Shown here: in pieces, positions 17,198 through 25,510 of the stretch | Position numbering within the stretch: position 1 is the stretch's first letter | How the letters are laid out: each line of letters starts with the position of its first letter | From: Sulfolobaceae archaeon | GTDB lineage: Archaea; Thermoproteota; Thermoprotei_A; Sulfolobales; Sulfolobaceae | Direction: 5' to 3' | Assembly (NCBI GenBank): GCA_026627305.1 | Contig: JAPNVD010000007.1 | Coordinates: forward strand, 1-64,000 | Length of the DNA: 64,000 nucleotides | Notes under the pieces: generated by a model | What the model was told of the DNA's origin: nothing | Seen by the model: only the letters and a program-made list of their open reading frames with translations | Databases searched by the model: none | Program-made: the position numbers and the translations under genes

Positions 17198-17253
17198 TCA
17201 GTACCTAAACTAATGCTGAATTCATCAAGCTCATTCCGCCCATCGCTCATCAT
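17198..17253 (-). ncRNA. box C/D sRNA candidate (guide complementary to the 16S 1400 region)
   Basis: In the 240-bp gap between the ABC and GT2 genes the minus strand reads, in order: C box ATGATGA (17253-17247), a 12-nt spacer (17246-17235), D'-like ATGA (17234-17231), a 2-nt linker, C' box TTGATGA (17228-17222), a 20-nt spacer and D box CTGA (17201-17198). The spacing C to D' is the archaeal standard. The first guide, GCGATGGGCGG, can pair over 11 nt (one G-U) with CCGCCCGUCGC, the conserved 16S rRNA segment at E. coli 1399-1409 (sequence from memory). The box-D'+5 rule then points at C1402. The D-guide target is unknown. No sRNA database was consulted. Confidence 0.7.
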
Positions 17254-17298
17254 TAACAATTATGTAGTAAGCATAAAGTAATAAAAATTATTATCAGA

Positions 17299-18735
17299 TT
17301 ATCTGGTACCCCAATGCATCTGCTTCCATAGGGTTAAAATAGCTAAAATATCTGAAACAAACATGAGCGGAAACGCTAACATACTGACAATCATGGACTT
17401 TATACTCCTATTTTCAATATTATATAGCACAAAAACTAAGAATAGTACACTAGCGACAGTAGATGCTATAGAAACATAGCTATGAAAAGTCATTAAATGA
17501 GCAAGTAGCCTATGAAGGTGAAGTATAACATATTGATTAGTAGCCATAAACGAATGGAATACCTTAAACTTGTACCAAAAGTAATGAGATATCTTAATAT
17601 AAAATAGTACATGATGATGATGACTGACAGAAGGATCGCTAGTATAACCAGGTATTATGTCCTGTTCTATTTCCTGTTTTATAAGTTCTGATAGTAAGGG
17701 AATATTAAACCCTTTATGAACTATTATAAGGTAAGCTCTTCTAAAGAATAACCCTCCTTTTATTAAAATATCACTGAGCGAGATTAATGGAAGTGTATAC
17801 CAGTATAATAAAACTAAAAATGAAATAAAACCCTTCTTTATCATGCTACCATCAAGCAATTCTTTTATTAAGAAGAAATTATTTGATCTATACCACCTCA
17901 ATAACTGTTTTATTAAACCTTTAAGACTATCAGGTCCTTTTGTCTTAACTCTTATATCACTCACTACCCTCACTTTATAACCTCTCTTGTAAATATAATC
18001 GGTTAATTGTCTATCATCTCCTAATAATGTTTTGAAACCGAGTAGCTTAACGTTATTGAATTCTTCAGATAACAAGAACGGTTTAATAACGTCAGATCTA
18101 TAAATAGTACACTGCCCATTAACTGATATTATTGAGCCAAATTTAGAGAGAGCCCTATAGCTAACATCCCTTAGCCTCTGAATCATTTCAGAAATATACG
18201 AAGCATATTCCGATCTAGTAGAAAAGACTGACACTTCGGGACTAACAGCAGCTATCTTATCATCGTTAAATTCCATTAAGAGCCTTTCAACGGATCCCTT
18301 TTGCAATAAAGTGTCGCTATCCAAGAACATTACATAAGGTGAAGTAACGTATTTTATTCCTTCCCTTAACGCTCTTCTTTTTCCTCCTCTTTCCTTTAAG
18401 TAAACAAAAGTACCTCCGTATTTCTCAGCTATATCCTTATATGGTGAATTACAACCGTCTCCAACCACTATAAACTTTAAACCTTCATCTCTGACTGATG
18501 AGACTACCTTCTCAAATAATTCCGGGTCTTCATTGTAAACAGGAATAAGCACAGTTAAATCCTTTTTAGAAACATTTACCTTGGGACTTGACATAATCGA
18601 TTTTTTCCTATTTAAACCAAAACCCAACACAAATGAAATATAAATAACTGTAAACAAAGATATGAGAGAGGACGTAAGAAAATAGTAAATTATCGCGATA
18701 TGGGGCAACAAGTGTAAAGATAATATAATTGACAT
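17299..18735 (-). CDS. processive membrane glycosyltransferase, GT2 family
   Basis: 478 residues: two N-terminal TM helices (about 5-40), a cytosolic GT-A domain (60-290), then C-terminal TM helices. All GT2 synthase motifs are present: D93 (VGDG), DSD (139-141), GDD (239-241) and QLLRW (277-281). This set is typical of hyaluronan/cellulose/chitin synthase-like enzymes that polymerise and extrude a polysaccharide. Between TM helices, about residues 338-395, is an unusual polar insertion with HHHH (372-375). The product is unknown; exopolysaccharide is the likely class. Confidence 0.85.
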   Translation of the reverse strand: MSIILSLHLLPHIAIIYYFLTSSLISLFTVIYISFVLGFGLNRKKSIMSSPKVNVSKKDLTVLIPVYNEDPELFEKVVSSVRDEGLKFIVVGDGCNSPYKDIAEKYGGTFVYLKERGGKRRALREGIKYVTSPYVMFLDSDTLLQKGSVERLLMEFNDDKIAAVSPEVSVFSTRSEYASYISEMIQRLRDVSYRALSKFGSIISVNGQCTIYRSDVIKPFLLSEEFNNVKLLGFKTLLGDDRQLTDYIYKRGYKVRVVSDIRVKTKGPDSLKGLIKQLLRWYRSNNFFLIKELLDGSMIKKGFISFLVLLYWYTLPLISLSDILIKGGLFFRRAYLIIVHKGFNIPLLSELIKQEIEQDIIPGYTSDPSVSHHHHVLFYIKISHYFWYKFKVFHSFMATNQYVILHLHRLLAHLMTFHSYVSIASTVASVLFLVFVLYNIENRSIKSMIVSMLAFPLMFVSDILAILTLWKQMHWGTR

Positions 18736-18831
18736 TACGTATACTTCTAGTTCAAAAAATAAAAGTTTTCATACCATATTTTTAAAAAGGAAGTACATAT
18801 ATCTCTTCTACTAACGTTAAAATAACATCAT

Positions 18832-19347
18832 TCATTTCATACTTCTAGGACATTTACCTGATTTATGTATATACTCCTTTATTTTGTTCAAAGTTTCAGC
18901 CCATGCTTCTCTATTTATAGATGATCTTATCTCCAAACTATGCTCATCTCTTATTGTCTTTATGGCAAAAGTACAAACTTCTTTATATTTGCATTCATCA
19001 CAACTAGAATTACAGTACGCTGAGTCATAAATAATTAAATAACCCTTCTTAGAAACGTAAATAAAATCGTCATATAACTTCAAAGAATTTCCATTTAAAG
19101 GAGGATCGAAAACAAAACCATATCTGAAAGCTATTGAGTTATCTTTTAAAAGACCTAAATCCCTGAACTTTTCCAGTAAATAGTAATAATAACTCTTACT
19201 AATACTGCCGTCTTTAGATGGGCTATCATTGGCTAGAACATCCACATACTTCTCGTTTTCAACGATTTTCCTAAACTCATCTACCCTTAATAGAAGGATC
19301 TTATCTTCATCTTTTATTGGACGAGTTATCTTCTTAACTATAATCAT
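18832..19347 (-). CDS. hypothetical protein with a Cys cluster
   Basis: 171 residues, soluble. Residues about 20-80 look like a winged-helix-type alpha/beta region (KSYYYYLLEKFRDLGLLKDN). The C-terminal half carries CNSSCDECKYKEVC, four Cys in about 14 residues, plus a final Cys, compatible with a zinc or Fe-S site. The family is not recognised. It is divergent from the aldehyde dehydrogenase gene, and a shared 13-bp repeat lies upstream of both. A regulator of that gene is possible but unproven. Confidence 0.6.
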   Translation of the reverse strand: MIIVKKITRPIKDEDKILLLRVDEFRKIVENEKYVDVLANDSPSKDGSISKSYYYYLLEKFRDLGLLKDNSIAFRYGFVFDPPLNGNSLKLYDDFIYVSKKGYLIIYDSAYCNSSCDECKYKEVCTFAIKTIRDEHSLEIRSSINREAWAETLNKIKEYIHKSGKCPRSMK

Positions 19348-19354
19348 AGATGAT

Positions 19355-19470
19355 ATTCATCATTAATCAATCCAAAAATTTAAGATTTATCCTAGTATGA
19401 AAAAGATATTATACGAAATACAAATTTTACTAAAAATATAGTATATTCGATAATAAATTCATCATTAATT
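19355..19470. repeat. paired 13-bp direct repeat between divergent genes
   Basis: ATTCATCATTAAT occurs at 19355-19367 and 19457-19469. The first copy lies 8 bp before the start of the 171-residue gene. The second lies just upstream of the ALDH TATA-like CTTTAAATATT (about 19473-19483). Placement suggests binding sites for one regulator acting on both promoters. AT-rich background could also produce such matches. Confidence 0.4.
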
Positions 19471-19502
19471 ACCTTTAAATATTCAATAAGTAATATATAA
19501 TT

Positions 19503-20948
19503 ATGATTCCCCGCTACAAGCTTTACATTAACGGGGAATTTGTAGAACCCCATTCTGGTGAGTATAAAATCAAAAACTCACCTATAGATAATTCTCCCTT
19601 AGCAGAGGTCGCAATAGGAGATAGAGAAGATGCTAAGAAAGCTATAGATGCCGCATATGAGGCCTTCAAGAGCTGGTCTACATTAACTGCAATAAAGCGC
19701 TCAGAATACCTATATAAATTAGCTGAAGTGTTTAAGGCTAATGAAGAAGACCTGATAAACACACTAATCGTTGAAGGTGGAGGAATATACAAAAAAGCCT
19801 GGGGAGAAGTTGTTTTTACAGAAAGGCTAATAATAAACGCTGCTGAAACTGCAAGGCACTTTAAGGGTTCTACCATACCTTCAGACAGTGAGGGTATAAT
19901 ATCCCTAACGTTCAGGAAACCAAAGGGAGTAGTGGGCGTGATAACACCTTGGAACTATCCGCTATCCATTAGCATGAAAAAAGTAGCCCACAGCATCGCT
20001 GCAGGAAACACAGTTGTATTAAAAGTCTCCAGCGAAACACCTATTATAGCAGCTAAAATCGCAGAACTAGTTCACAAAGCAGGCATTCCCAAAGGTGTGA
20101 TAAATGTGGTTAATGGCCCTGGTTCAACAGTTGGAGATGAGATTGTAACGAACAAAAAGATCTCTCATATTACCTTTACTGGAGAGACCACAACAGGAAA
20201 AGAGATAGCTTCTAAGGCTGGAGGATCTCTTAAGACAGTAACCTTAGAGCTAGGCGGTAGCGATCCCCTTATTATCTTAGACGATGCTGATATCAATCAA
20301 GCCGTAAAGATAGCTGTATTCGGAGCGTTCTTCCATCAAGGGCAGATATGCACTTCAAGTAAAAGGATAATTGTCCACGAAAAAGTTTATGACCAATTCG
20401 TCAAGAAGTTCGTTGAGAGGATCTCTCAGTTAAAGGTTGGAGATCCTAGAGATAAATCAACTGAACAAGGACCGTTAGTAAGCAAGAAACAAGTAGATAC
20501 TATGATTTCGTTCTTTAATGATGCTGTAAATAGAGGAGGTAAAGTTCTAACAGGTGGCAAGTGGGTTGATGATTATTTCTACCCAACGGTGATAACTGAT
20601 GTAGACAGGAACTTCAGGATAATGAGAGAAGAGGTATTCGGTCCTATAAGACCTGTTGTGATGGTTAAGAATGACGAAGAGGCTATAGAAGTGGCTAACG
20701 ATACAGAATATGGCCTATCAGCTGCGATAGTTACTAAAGATATCAATAGAGCGTTAAAAATAGCGGATCAGATAGAGAGCGGTATGGTTCACATAAACGA
20801 TGTCACAATGTTGGAGGAAAGCCATATACCATTTGGAGGGATAAAGAACAGTGGATTTGGAAGAGAAGGTGGAGAGTACTCATTCCAAGAGACTACTTAC
20901 GAGAGATGGACAACATTCACTATAAGAGAGAGGAAGTATCCTATATAA
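19503..20948 (+). CDS. NAD(P)-dependent aldehyde dehydrogenase
   Basis: 481 residues, standard length for the ALDH superfamily. Catalytic residues are visible: N151 (TPWNYP), K174 (VVLKVS), general base E249 (TLELGG) and nucleophile C283 (GQICTS). Oxidises an aldehyde to the acid in the cytosol; candidates in Sulfolobales include glyceraldehyde or semialdehydes, but the substrate cannot be read from sequence. The usual Lys after LELGG is Ser here (GGSDP). TATA-like CTTTAAATATT about 26 nt before the ATG implies a leaderless mRNA. Confidence 0.9.
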   Translation: MIPRYKLYINGEFVEPHSGEYKIKNSPIDNSPLAEVAIGDREDAKKAIDAAYEAFKSWSTLTAIKRSEYLYKLAEVFKANEEDLINTLIVEGGGIYKKAWGEVVFTERLIINAAETARHFKGSTIPSDSEGIISLTFRKPKGVVGVITPWNYPLSISMKKVAHSIAAGNTVVLKVSSETPIIAAKIAELVHKAGIPKGVINVVNGPGSTVGDEIVTNKKISHITFTGETTTGKEIASKAGGSLKTVTLELGGSDPLIILDDADINQAVKIAVFGAFFHQGQICTSSKRIIVHEKVYDQFVKKFVERISQLKVGDPRDKSTEQGPLVSKKQVDTMISFFNDAVNRGGKVLTGGKWVDDYFYPTVITDVDRNFRIMREEVFGPIRPVVMVKNDEEAIEVANDTEYGLSAAIVTKDINRALKIADQIESGMVHINDVTMLEESHIPFGGIKNSGFGREGGEYSFQETTYERWTTFTIRERKYPI

Positions 20949-20963
20949 CACTCTTACACCACG

Positions 20964-21677
20964 TTATTTATAGTTATGATATTTTATTAAGAACTGCTTA
21001 AGAAAAGGCGTTTCCTCAATTTTTTCTCTACTCAAGTACTCTGTATAGATCCCTTTAGGTCTGCCTCTAGAACGATGAGTATAAATTACCCTTTCAGGGG
21101 TAGCGATAATGTCTAAGGTCAGATCATAAACCTCATAAGGTATGTAATCAACTATTTGTGCCTCATGAACTGTAGTAGCTATTGGAACGTTCTCATCTAC
21201 CTTACCTAACTCCCTTAACATAGCGAATTCTAACTCGCTATATCCTTCCCCCTTTCCTATTCTCTCTCCTGTAAGCGTAACAGCTACAGAACCTGCTACT
21301 ATCATATCGATCTTACTTATGTTAAAGATGTCAATCCTCTCGCCTAACTTAGTAAAGCCTTGTATTGTTGAGGCATATCTATAATCTGTAATCCTTTTAG
21401 GATCTAGCAAGAAGAATTCACCTCTAAGCCTTGGAGTAGGGACAATAACTATCTTGCCCATCCTTAAAGCCAATTCCCTCACTGGCCTTTGAGGACTATC
21501 AGGGTTAACCTTAATTATTTGGGCCATCTGGAATTCCTTAGTTTTAGCCAACATTTCAGCTGCTCTCTCAGAGCCCTTAAAGTTTGGAATCCTTCCATAA
21601 ACAGGCCTAGGGAAAGTAGCTATGTTTTTATCTTCTAATAGCTTCCAAATCCTCTCCCTTATCTCCTGCTTATCCAT
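20964..21677 (-). CDS. 5-formyltetrahydrofolate cyclo-ligase-like protein
   Basis: 237 residues of the MTHFS/5-FCL superfamily (COG0212). It begins with [20 protein letters not shown] and contains the nucleotide-handling stretch [21 protein letters not shown] and [14 protein letters not shown], the Gly-rich site of the family. The classical enzyme recycles 5-formyl-folate. Sulfolobales use modified folates (sulfopterin type), so the true substrate may differ. Single gene, convergent with ALDH. Confidence 0.75.
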   Translation of the reverse strand: MDKQEIRERIWKLLEDKNIATFPRPVYGRIPNFKGSERAAEMLAKTKEFQMAQIIKVNPDSPQRPVRELALRMGKIVIVPTPRLRGEFFLLDPKRITDYRYASTIQGFTKLGERIDIFNISKIDMIVAGSVAVTLTGERIGKGEGYSELEFAMLRELGKVDENVPIATTVHEAQIVDYIPYEVYDLTLDIIATPERVIYTHRSRGRPKGIYTEYLSREKIEETPFLKQFLIKYHNYK

Positions 21678-21738
21678 ATTTGATCAATTTAAAATTACAA
21701 TATAAGGGTTTAGCTTATTGGGAAAGGTTTGATTTACC

Positions 21739-22641
21739 CTACGTTAATGGTTTCACAAAACCTCTAACATCCCTATCACCGACTAGTATATAATTGCCAT
21801 CATCACATTCCATCATCATACCTTCAGCTATAACTTCTTTTTCACCAAATAAGGCAGAAGAGTATAGACCCTCATAGGATAATATCGCATTTACTTTCTC
21901 CCCTTCAATAACAGTAGAAACATATGCCTTAGCCGGATAAATTAAAGCCTCATAATCGCCAAAAACCTTAGCCCTTATCCTAGCCCTTCCCCTCTTCCTA
22001 CATAGATGCTCACAGTACCTCCAAGGTTTATCGTCTACAAAAAGCACAGATATCTTCCTCCCCTTATAAATCCCTCGTCTTCTATTGTCATAAAGCAGGT
22101 CGGCGAAGTCTATACCATAATTTGAGTTTGCCTCTAGTATCCACTCTTTATCCACTTCAAAACCTGGAAAACTCTCTAAATAGTCTAACGCCTTTTTGTG
22201 GCCATATACTATAATGTCTATATCTGACTTCTCGTGCGAGATCCCTGCAAGTAAAGAACCCCCTATACCTACATTACTAGTCCCTATGTATTTCTCTATG
22301 AAGTCAAGCAATATCAATTCTAGGTTATTATTGACGCTCTTTGATAGAATCTCCCTTAACTTATCTTCAGGTCTTAAATGCTCCTTAATATTAGACTTCA
22401 AAATTATAGGAAAACTAGCATCATAGCAGGGCTCATATACGAAATCCTGGCTTAATTTAATTAGGTTATGAACTCCGTAAGCTCTAAATACCCTTTCATA
22501 TCCACGCCATAATCCAGAACCAGTATATACATACTTTAGATATGCAAATATGTAGCCCGGCATATCATAGTTTGTAAATACAGAATAAATACTACCATCC
22601 TTACTAATCACTAAATCTCGATCTAGAAAATAGTCTCTCAT
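21739..22641 (-). CDS. nucleotidyltransferase-fold protein (Pol-beta superfamily, COG1665-like)
   Basis: 300 residues. Residues 126-146 carry the Pol-beta motif GGSLLAGISHEKSDIDIIVY, with GS at 128-129 and metal ligands D140 and D142. A third acidic residue is likely in NYGIDFADLL. The N-terminal 100 residues and the C-terminal 120 are family-specific. This is a predicted nucleotidyl-transfer enzyme of unknown substrate. Its ATG overlaps the stop of the upstream GGCT-like gene (ATGA, 22638-22641), so the two are translationally coupled. Confidence 0.75.
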   Translation of the reverse strand: MRDYFLDRDLVISKDGSIYSVFTNYDMPGYIFAYLKYVYTGSGLWRGYERVFRAYGVHNLIKLSQDFVYEPCYDASFPIILKSNIKEHLRPEDKLREILSKSVNNNLELILLDFIEKYIGTSNVGIGGSLLAGISHEKSDIDIIVYGHKKALDYLESFPGFEVDKEWILEANSNYGIDFADLLYDNRRRGIYKGRKISVLFVDDKPWRYCEHLCRKRGRARIRAKVFGDYEALIYPAKAYVSTVIEGEKVNAILSYEGLYSSALFGEKEVIAEGMMMECDDGNYILVGDRDVRGFVKPLT

Positions 22642-23144
22642 CTGTCTACAAATGCAAAATATACATTCCCATTATTATCATTAACTTTGACCATATCTCT
22701 ATTTAGGGGAGAAATATTATAGCTATACCTTTTAATTAGACCTTTATTCGTTAGAAAATAAGCAAATACCTGTTTGCCAAAACAGAAATCGCCATTCTCT
22801 ATCCTCTTCAGGCCCCTTACACTCTTATTGTACTTATAAACATATACATCATCAAGCGTTAACCTATTACTTCCGAAATAGACTCTAGTTAAAATCCTAA
22901 CATATAAGCTATCACCGCTCTCGTTATAGCCCTCATATTCATCTATCTCTTTAAGATCATGAACCTCATAAACCTCTCCTATAACTTTTCCATTGCCTTC
23001 AACTATACCAGGGTAATAATCTATTAAATACATATCGAAACCTTCAATGTAACCTAGGCCTACAAATCTGCTTTTTGACAGATATCTCTGATTTATCTCT
23101 CCACAACACGACCTTAAGGTTCCATATGCAAATAAATAGTACAC
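22638..23144 (-). CDS. gamma-glutamylcyclotransferase-like (AIG2/GGCT fold) protein
   Basis: 168 residues. The fold signature YGTLR is at 7-11, the YYPGIVEG loop at about 43-50, and the catalytic Glu71 is in DEYEGY. These are diagnostic of the GGCT/AIG2 fold, which cyclises gamma-glutamyl amines to 5-oxoproline. The last 50 residues extend beyond the minimal domain. In an archaeon without classical glutathione the substrate is unclear. Coupled to the downstream nucleotidyltransferase gene. Confidence 0.75.
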   Translation of the reverse strand: MYYLFAYGTLRSCCGEINQRYLSKSRFVGLGYIEGFDMYLIDYYPGIVEGNGKVIGEVYEVHDLKEIDEYEGYNESGDSLYVRILTRVYFGSNRLTLDDVYVYKYNKSVRGLKRIENGDFCFGKQVFAYFLTNKGLIKRYSYNISPLNRDMVKVNDNNGNVYFAFVDR

Positions 23145-23287
23145 ATTTACTCGTATTATCTCTAACCTAATTAACTTTCTTTAAAATATTTTGAAAATAT
23201 TATCTATAATTAATAAAGTCTACTATAATTTTACATAATAATTTTCTGAGTCAGTTTTTTAATTTTTGATAGGCATAGCTTTAACAT

Positions 23288-23827
23288 ATGAATACACGAA
23301 GAAAACTAATATATGCTGTGGCGTTCTCAGTGGTCTCGTTCGTGATATCAGCAGCTCTATCGCTAGGAGTTGGTGGTTACATCCTTAATGTATTCTTCGA
23401 TCCAATACTTAACCTAACGTTGCCCTTAATAGTAGTAATGGTAGGGATTCAAGCTATAAATGATAAGATGGGACCACTATACATTGGGCTAATAACCGCA
23501 GTGTTGTTCATAATATTCTTCTTGCCCTTCATCACAATTCCTTGGATAATAATTGCTGTAGTAGTAGAATTCTTGACTAGAAAGATAGGATATAGAGGAC
23601 TAAAGGCTGTAGTGACTTACACTACAATCACAGGAGCTTTAGAAGGAATTCTAAGTGTCGTTCTTGCTGTATATCTATTCACATATCTATTACCCAAAAA
23701 TATACCTATGCCAACACCGACAGATTGGGCTATATTCAGCATAATAATGATAGTGGAAAGTGCAGTTATGGGCTTTATATCCCACTATTTAGGTCAGTAT
23801 TTCATAAAGGTAGGTATAATAAAGTAA
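23288..23827 (+). CDS. ECF-type transporter substrate-binding (S) component
   Basis: 179 residues, five or six TM helices, small and very hydrophobic. It is the first gene of a set with a T-like membrane protein and a double ATPase, exactly an ECF transporter layout (S, T, A-A'). The specificity signature is not recognisable. ECF transporters import vitamins or metal ions. The S assignment rests mainly on context and topology. Confidence 0.7.
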   Translation: MNTRRKLIYAVAFSVVSFVISAALSLGVGGYILNVFFDPILNLTLPLIVVMVGIQAINDKMGPLYIGLITAVLFIIFFLPFITIPWIIIAVVVEFLTRKIGYRGLKAVVTYTTITGALEGILSVVLAVYLFTYLLPKNIPMPTPTDWAIFSIIMIVESAVMGFISHYLGQYFIKVGIIK

Positions 23828-23831
23828 TAAC

Positions 23832-24437
23832 GTGATTGATGTGAAGTTGAGTTTTGTTTATGCAGTACTTTTTTCGATAATGACTTACCTGGCTTCAATT
23901 ATAGGCAATTCTTTAATACCACTTATAGTGGTCTTAGGTCTAAACTATTATAGGAGAGGCACATTTATCCTGTTATCTGCAATAACGCTCACTAGCTATC
24001 TTGTACTATATTTATTTAATAGGCTCTACGATTTGCCCATAGTGTTCAGAGCTCTAATTATTGCAGCTCTATTCTTTTTCGTAAGCGATAATATTGATAG
24101 GTTAAGTTTAGGGAGAAATCTAGGGGAGTTTGGAATATACATTTCTATAGCTTTATCCTATTATCCTATAGTTTACGATATGATACACCAAATAGGGATA
24201 AACATTAGGGCAAGAAAAGTGAATCCTTTAAACCTTAAGAAAATAACCTTACCAATAATCTATCAGGCAGTGAACATCGCCGAATCTCTCTATATAGCTT
24301 CGCTCTTAAGGTTGCCTGGAAAATATAAGGGAAAACTAGATTATAGACCTACAAGAGATGATATAATAATCTTAGCTTTAGGGGTGGTAACACTATGCTT
24401 ATCATTACTGATAAGTCCTCTAGCAGGATTGAGATAA
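23832..24437 (+). CDS. ECF transporter T component (EcfT-like)
   Basis: 201 residues starting at GTG 23832, with about five TM helices. A cytoplasmic segment IGINIRARKVNPLNLKKI and a later RLPGKYKGKLDYRP resemble the Ala-Arg-x coupling helices of EcfT that touch the ATPases. It starts 4 nt after the S gene and overlaps the ATPase gene by 43 nt. Confidence 0.7.
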   Translation: MIDVKLSFVYAVLFSIMTYLASIIGNSLIPLIVVLGLNYYRRGTFILLSAITLTSYLVLYLFNRLYDLPIVFRALIIAALFFFVSDNIDRLSLGRNLGEFGIYISIALSYYPIVYDMIHQIGINIRARKVNPLNLKKITLPIIYQAVNIAESLYIASLLRLPGKYKGKLDYRPTRDDIIILALGVVTLCLSLLISPLAGLR

Positions 24438-25510
24438 ACGATGATGAAAGAGTTGGATTGGTTGGAAGAAACGGTTCTGGAAAAACCACACTAATAATGT
24501 CTGCATTATGTATAAACCCTGGAAGGTTTGAGGCTTACATAGATGGTGAAGATTTCTGTAAGATTAGGGACTATAGGATCCTTACTGGCATATTACAGGA
24601 TACATGGTCACAGTTCTTTCAAAGGAATTGCAGAGATGAACTAATTCTGATGTCACAATACGCTCAAGTAGATACTACAATTGGTGAGAGAATAATGGGA
24701 AAGTATTATACGGAAGACTTCTTTAAGCTCTCAGATGGTTACAGGAGAAGATATGCTATAGCCTGCTCTTTAGCCTTAAAGCCAAAATACCTACTTCTGG
24801 ATGAGCCTTATTCTAACTTAGACAAAGAGGCTAGCGAGGAACTAAACAGGCTGATTCCTAATGGCTCGCTGATAGCTGAACACAGAATAAGGGCTCTAAG
24901 GGAGTTAGTTGATAGGGTTTACTTGATAGAGGACTTCGTAGTTAAGGAAATAGATAAGGATAAGCTTTATGATGATAACTTCCTCATAAGCAAAGGGCTT
25001 AGAGGTTTCAAGTTACCAAAGCTCGATACAACCCTTGGAAATACGTTACTTGATGTAAACGTTAATAGCATAAGGATAAGGGTAAGGGAGGGGGAGGTCT
25101 TATGTGTAGTTGGAAGAAATGGAGCTGGCAAAACAACCCTCTTGAGAAAATTAAGAGGAAAGATCTATGTCATCTTCCAAAACCCAAACCTAGAATTCTT
25201 CAATCCAACGGTTAGGGAAGAGGTTGGGTCTGAAGAGGCGTTAAGGCTTTTCAAGTTGGAACATTTAAAGGATAGATCCCCTTTTACCTTGAGTTATGGA
25301 GAAAAGATGAGAGTACTAATAGCCACGGCTTATGCCTCAAAGAGTAAAGTTATTGGTCTTGACGAGCCTTCAGTTGGATTAGATGGGATAGGCTTACAGG
25401 CGTTATACGAAATGGTTAAACTATTAGTAGAAGAAAAGAGAGGGTTAATAATTACTACACACGATGAGGATATCTTACAGCTATGCACCACCACTATAAA
25501 TTTAGGATGA
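24395..25510 (+). CDS. ECF transporter ATPase, two fused ABC domains
   Basis: 371 residues containing two short nucleotide-binding domains. Domain 1: Walker A GRNGSGKTT (24-32), signature LSDGY (112-116), Walker B LLLDEP (133-138). Domain 2: Walker A GRNGAGKTT (240-248), signature LSYGE (299-303), Walker B GLDEP (321-325), H-loop TTH (354-356). Each domain is about 180 residues, shorter than a usual 230-270 because the helical segments are trimmed. The start ATG has GGGGTGGT just upstream inside the T gene. The 3' end overlaps the convergent CoA-transferase by 9 nt. Confidence 0.85.
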   Translation: MLIITDKSSSRIEINDDERVGLVGRNGSGKTTLIMSALCINPGRFEAYIDGEDFCKIRDYRILTGILQDTWSQFFQRNCRDELILMSQYAQVDTTIGERIMGKYYTEDFFKLSDGYRRRYAIACSLALKPKYLLLDEPYSNLDKEASEELNRLIPNGSLIAEHRIRALRELVDRVYLIEDFVVKEIDKDKLYDDNFLISKGLRGFKLPKLDTTLGNTLLDVNVNSIRIRVREGEVLCVVGRNGAGKTTLLRKLRGKIYVIFQNPNLEFFNPTVREEVGSEEALRLFKLEHLKDRSPFTLSYGEKMRVLIATAYASKSKVIGLDEPSVGLDGIGLQALYEMVKLLVEEKRGLIITTHDEDILQLCTTTINLG

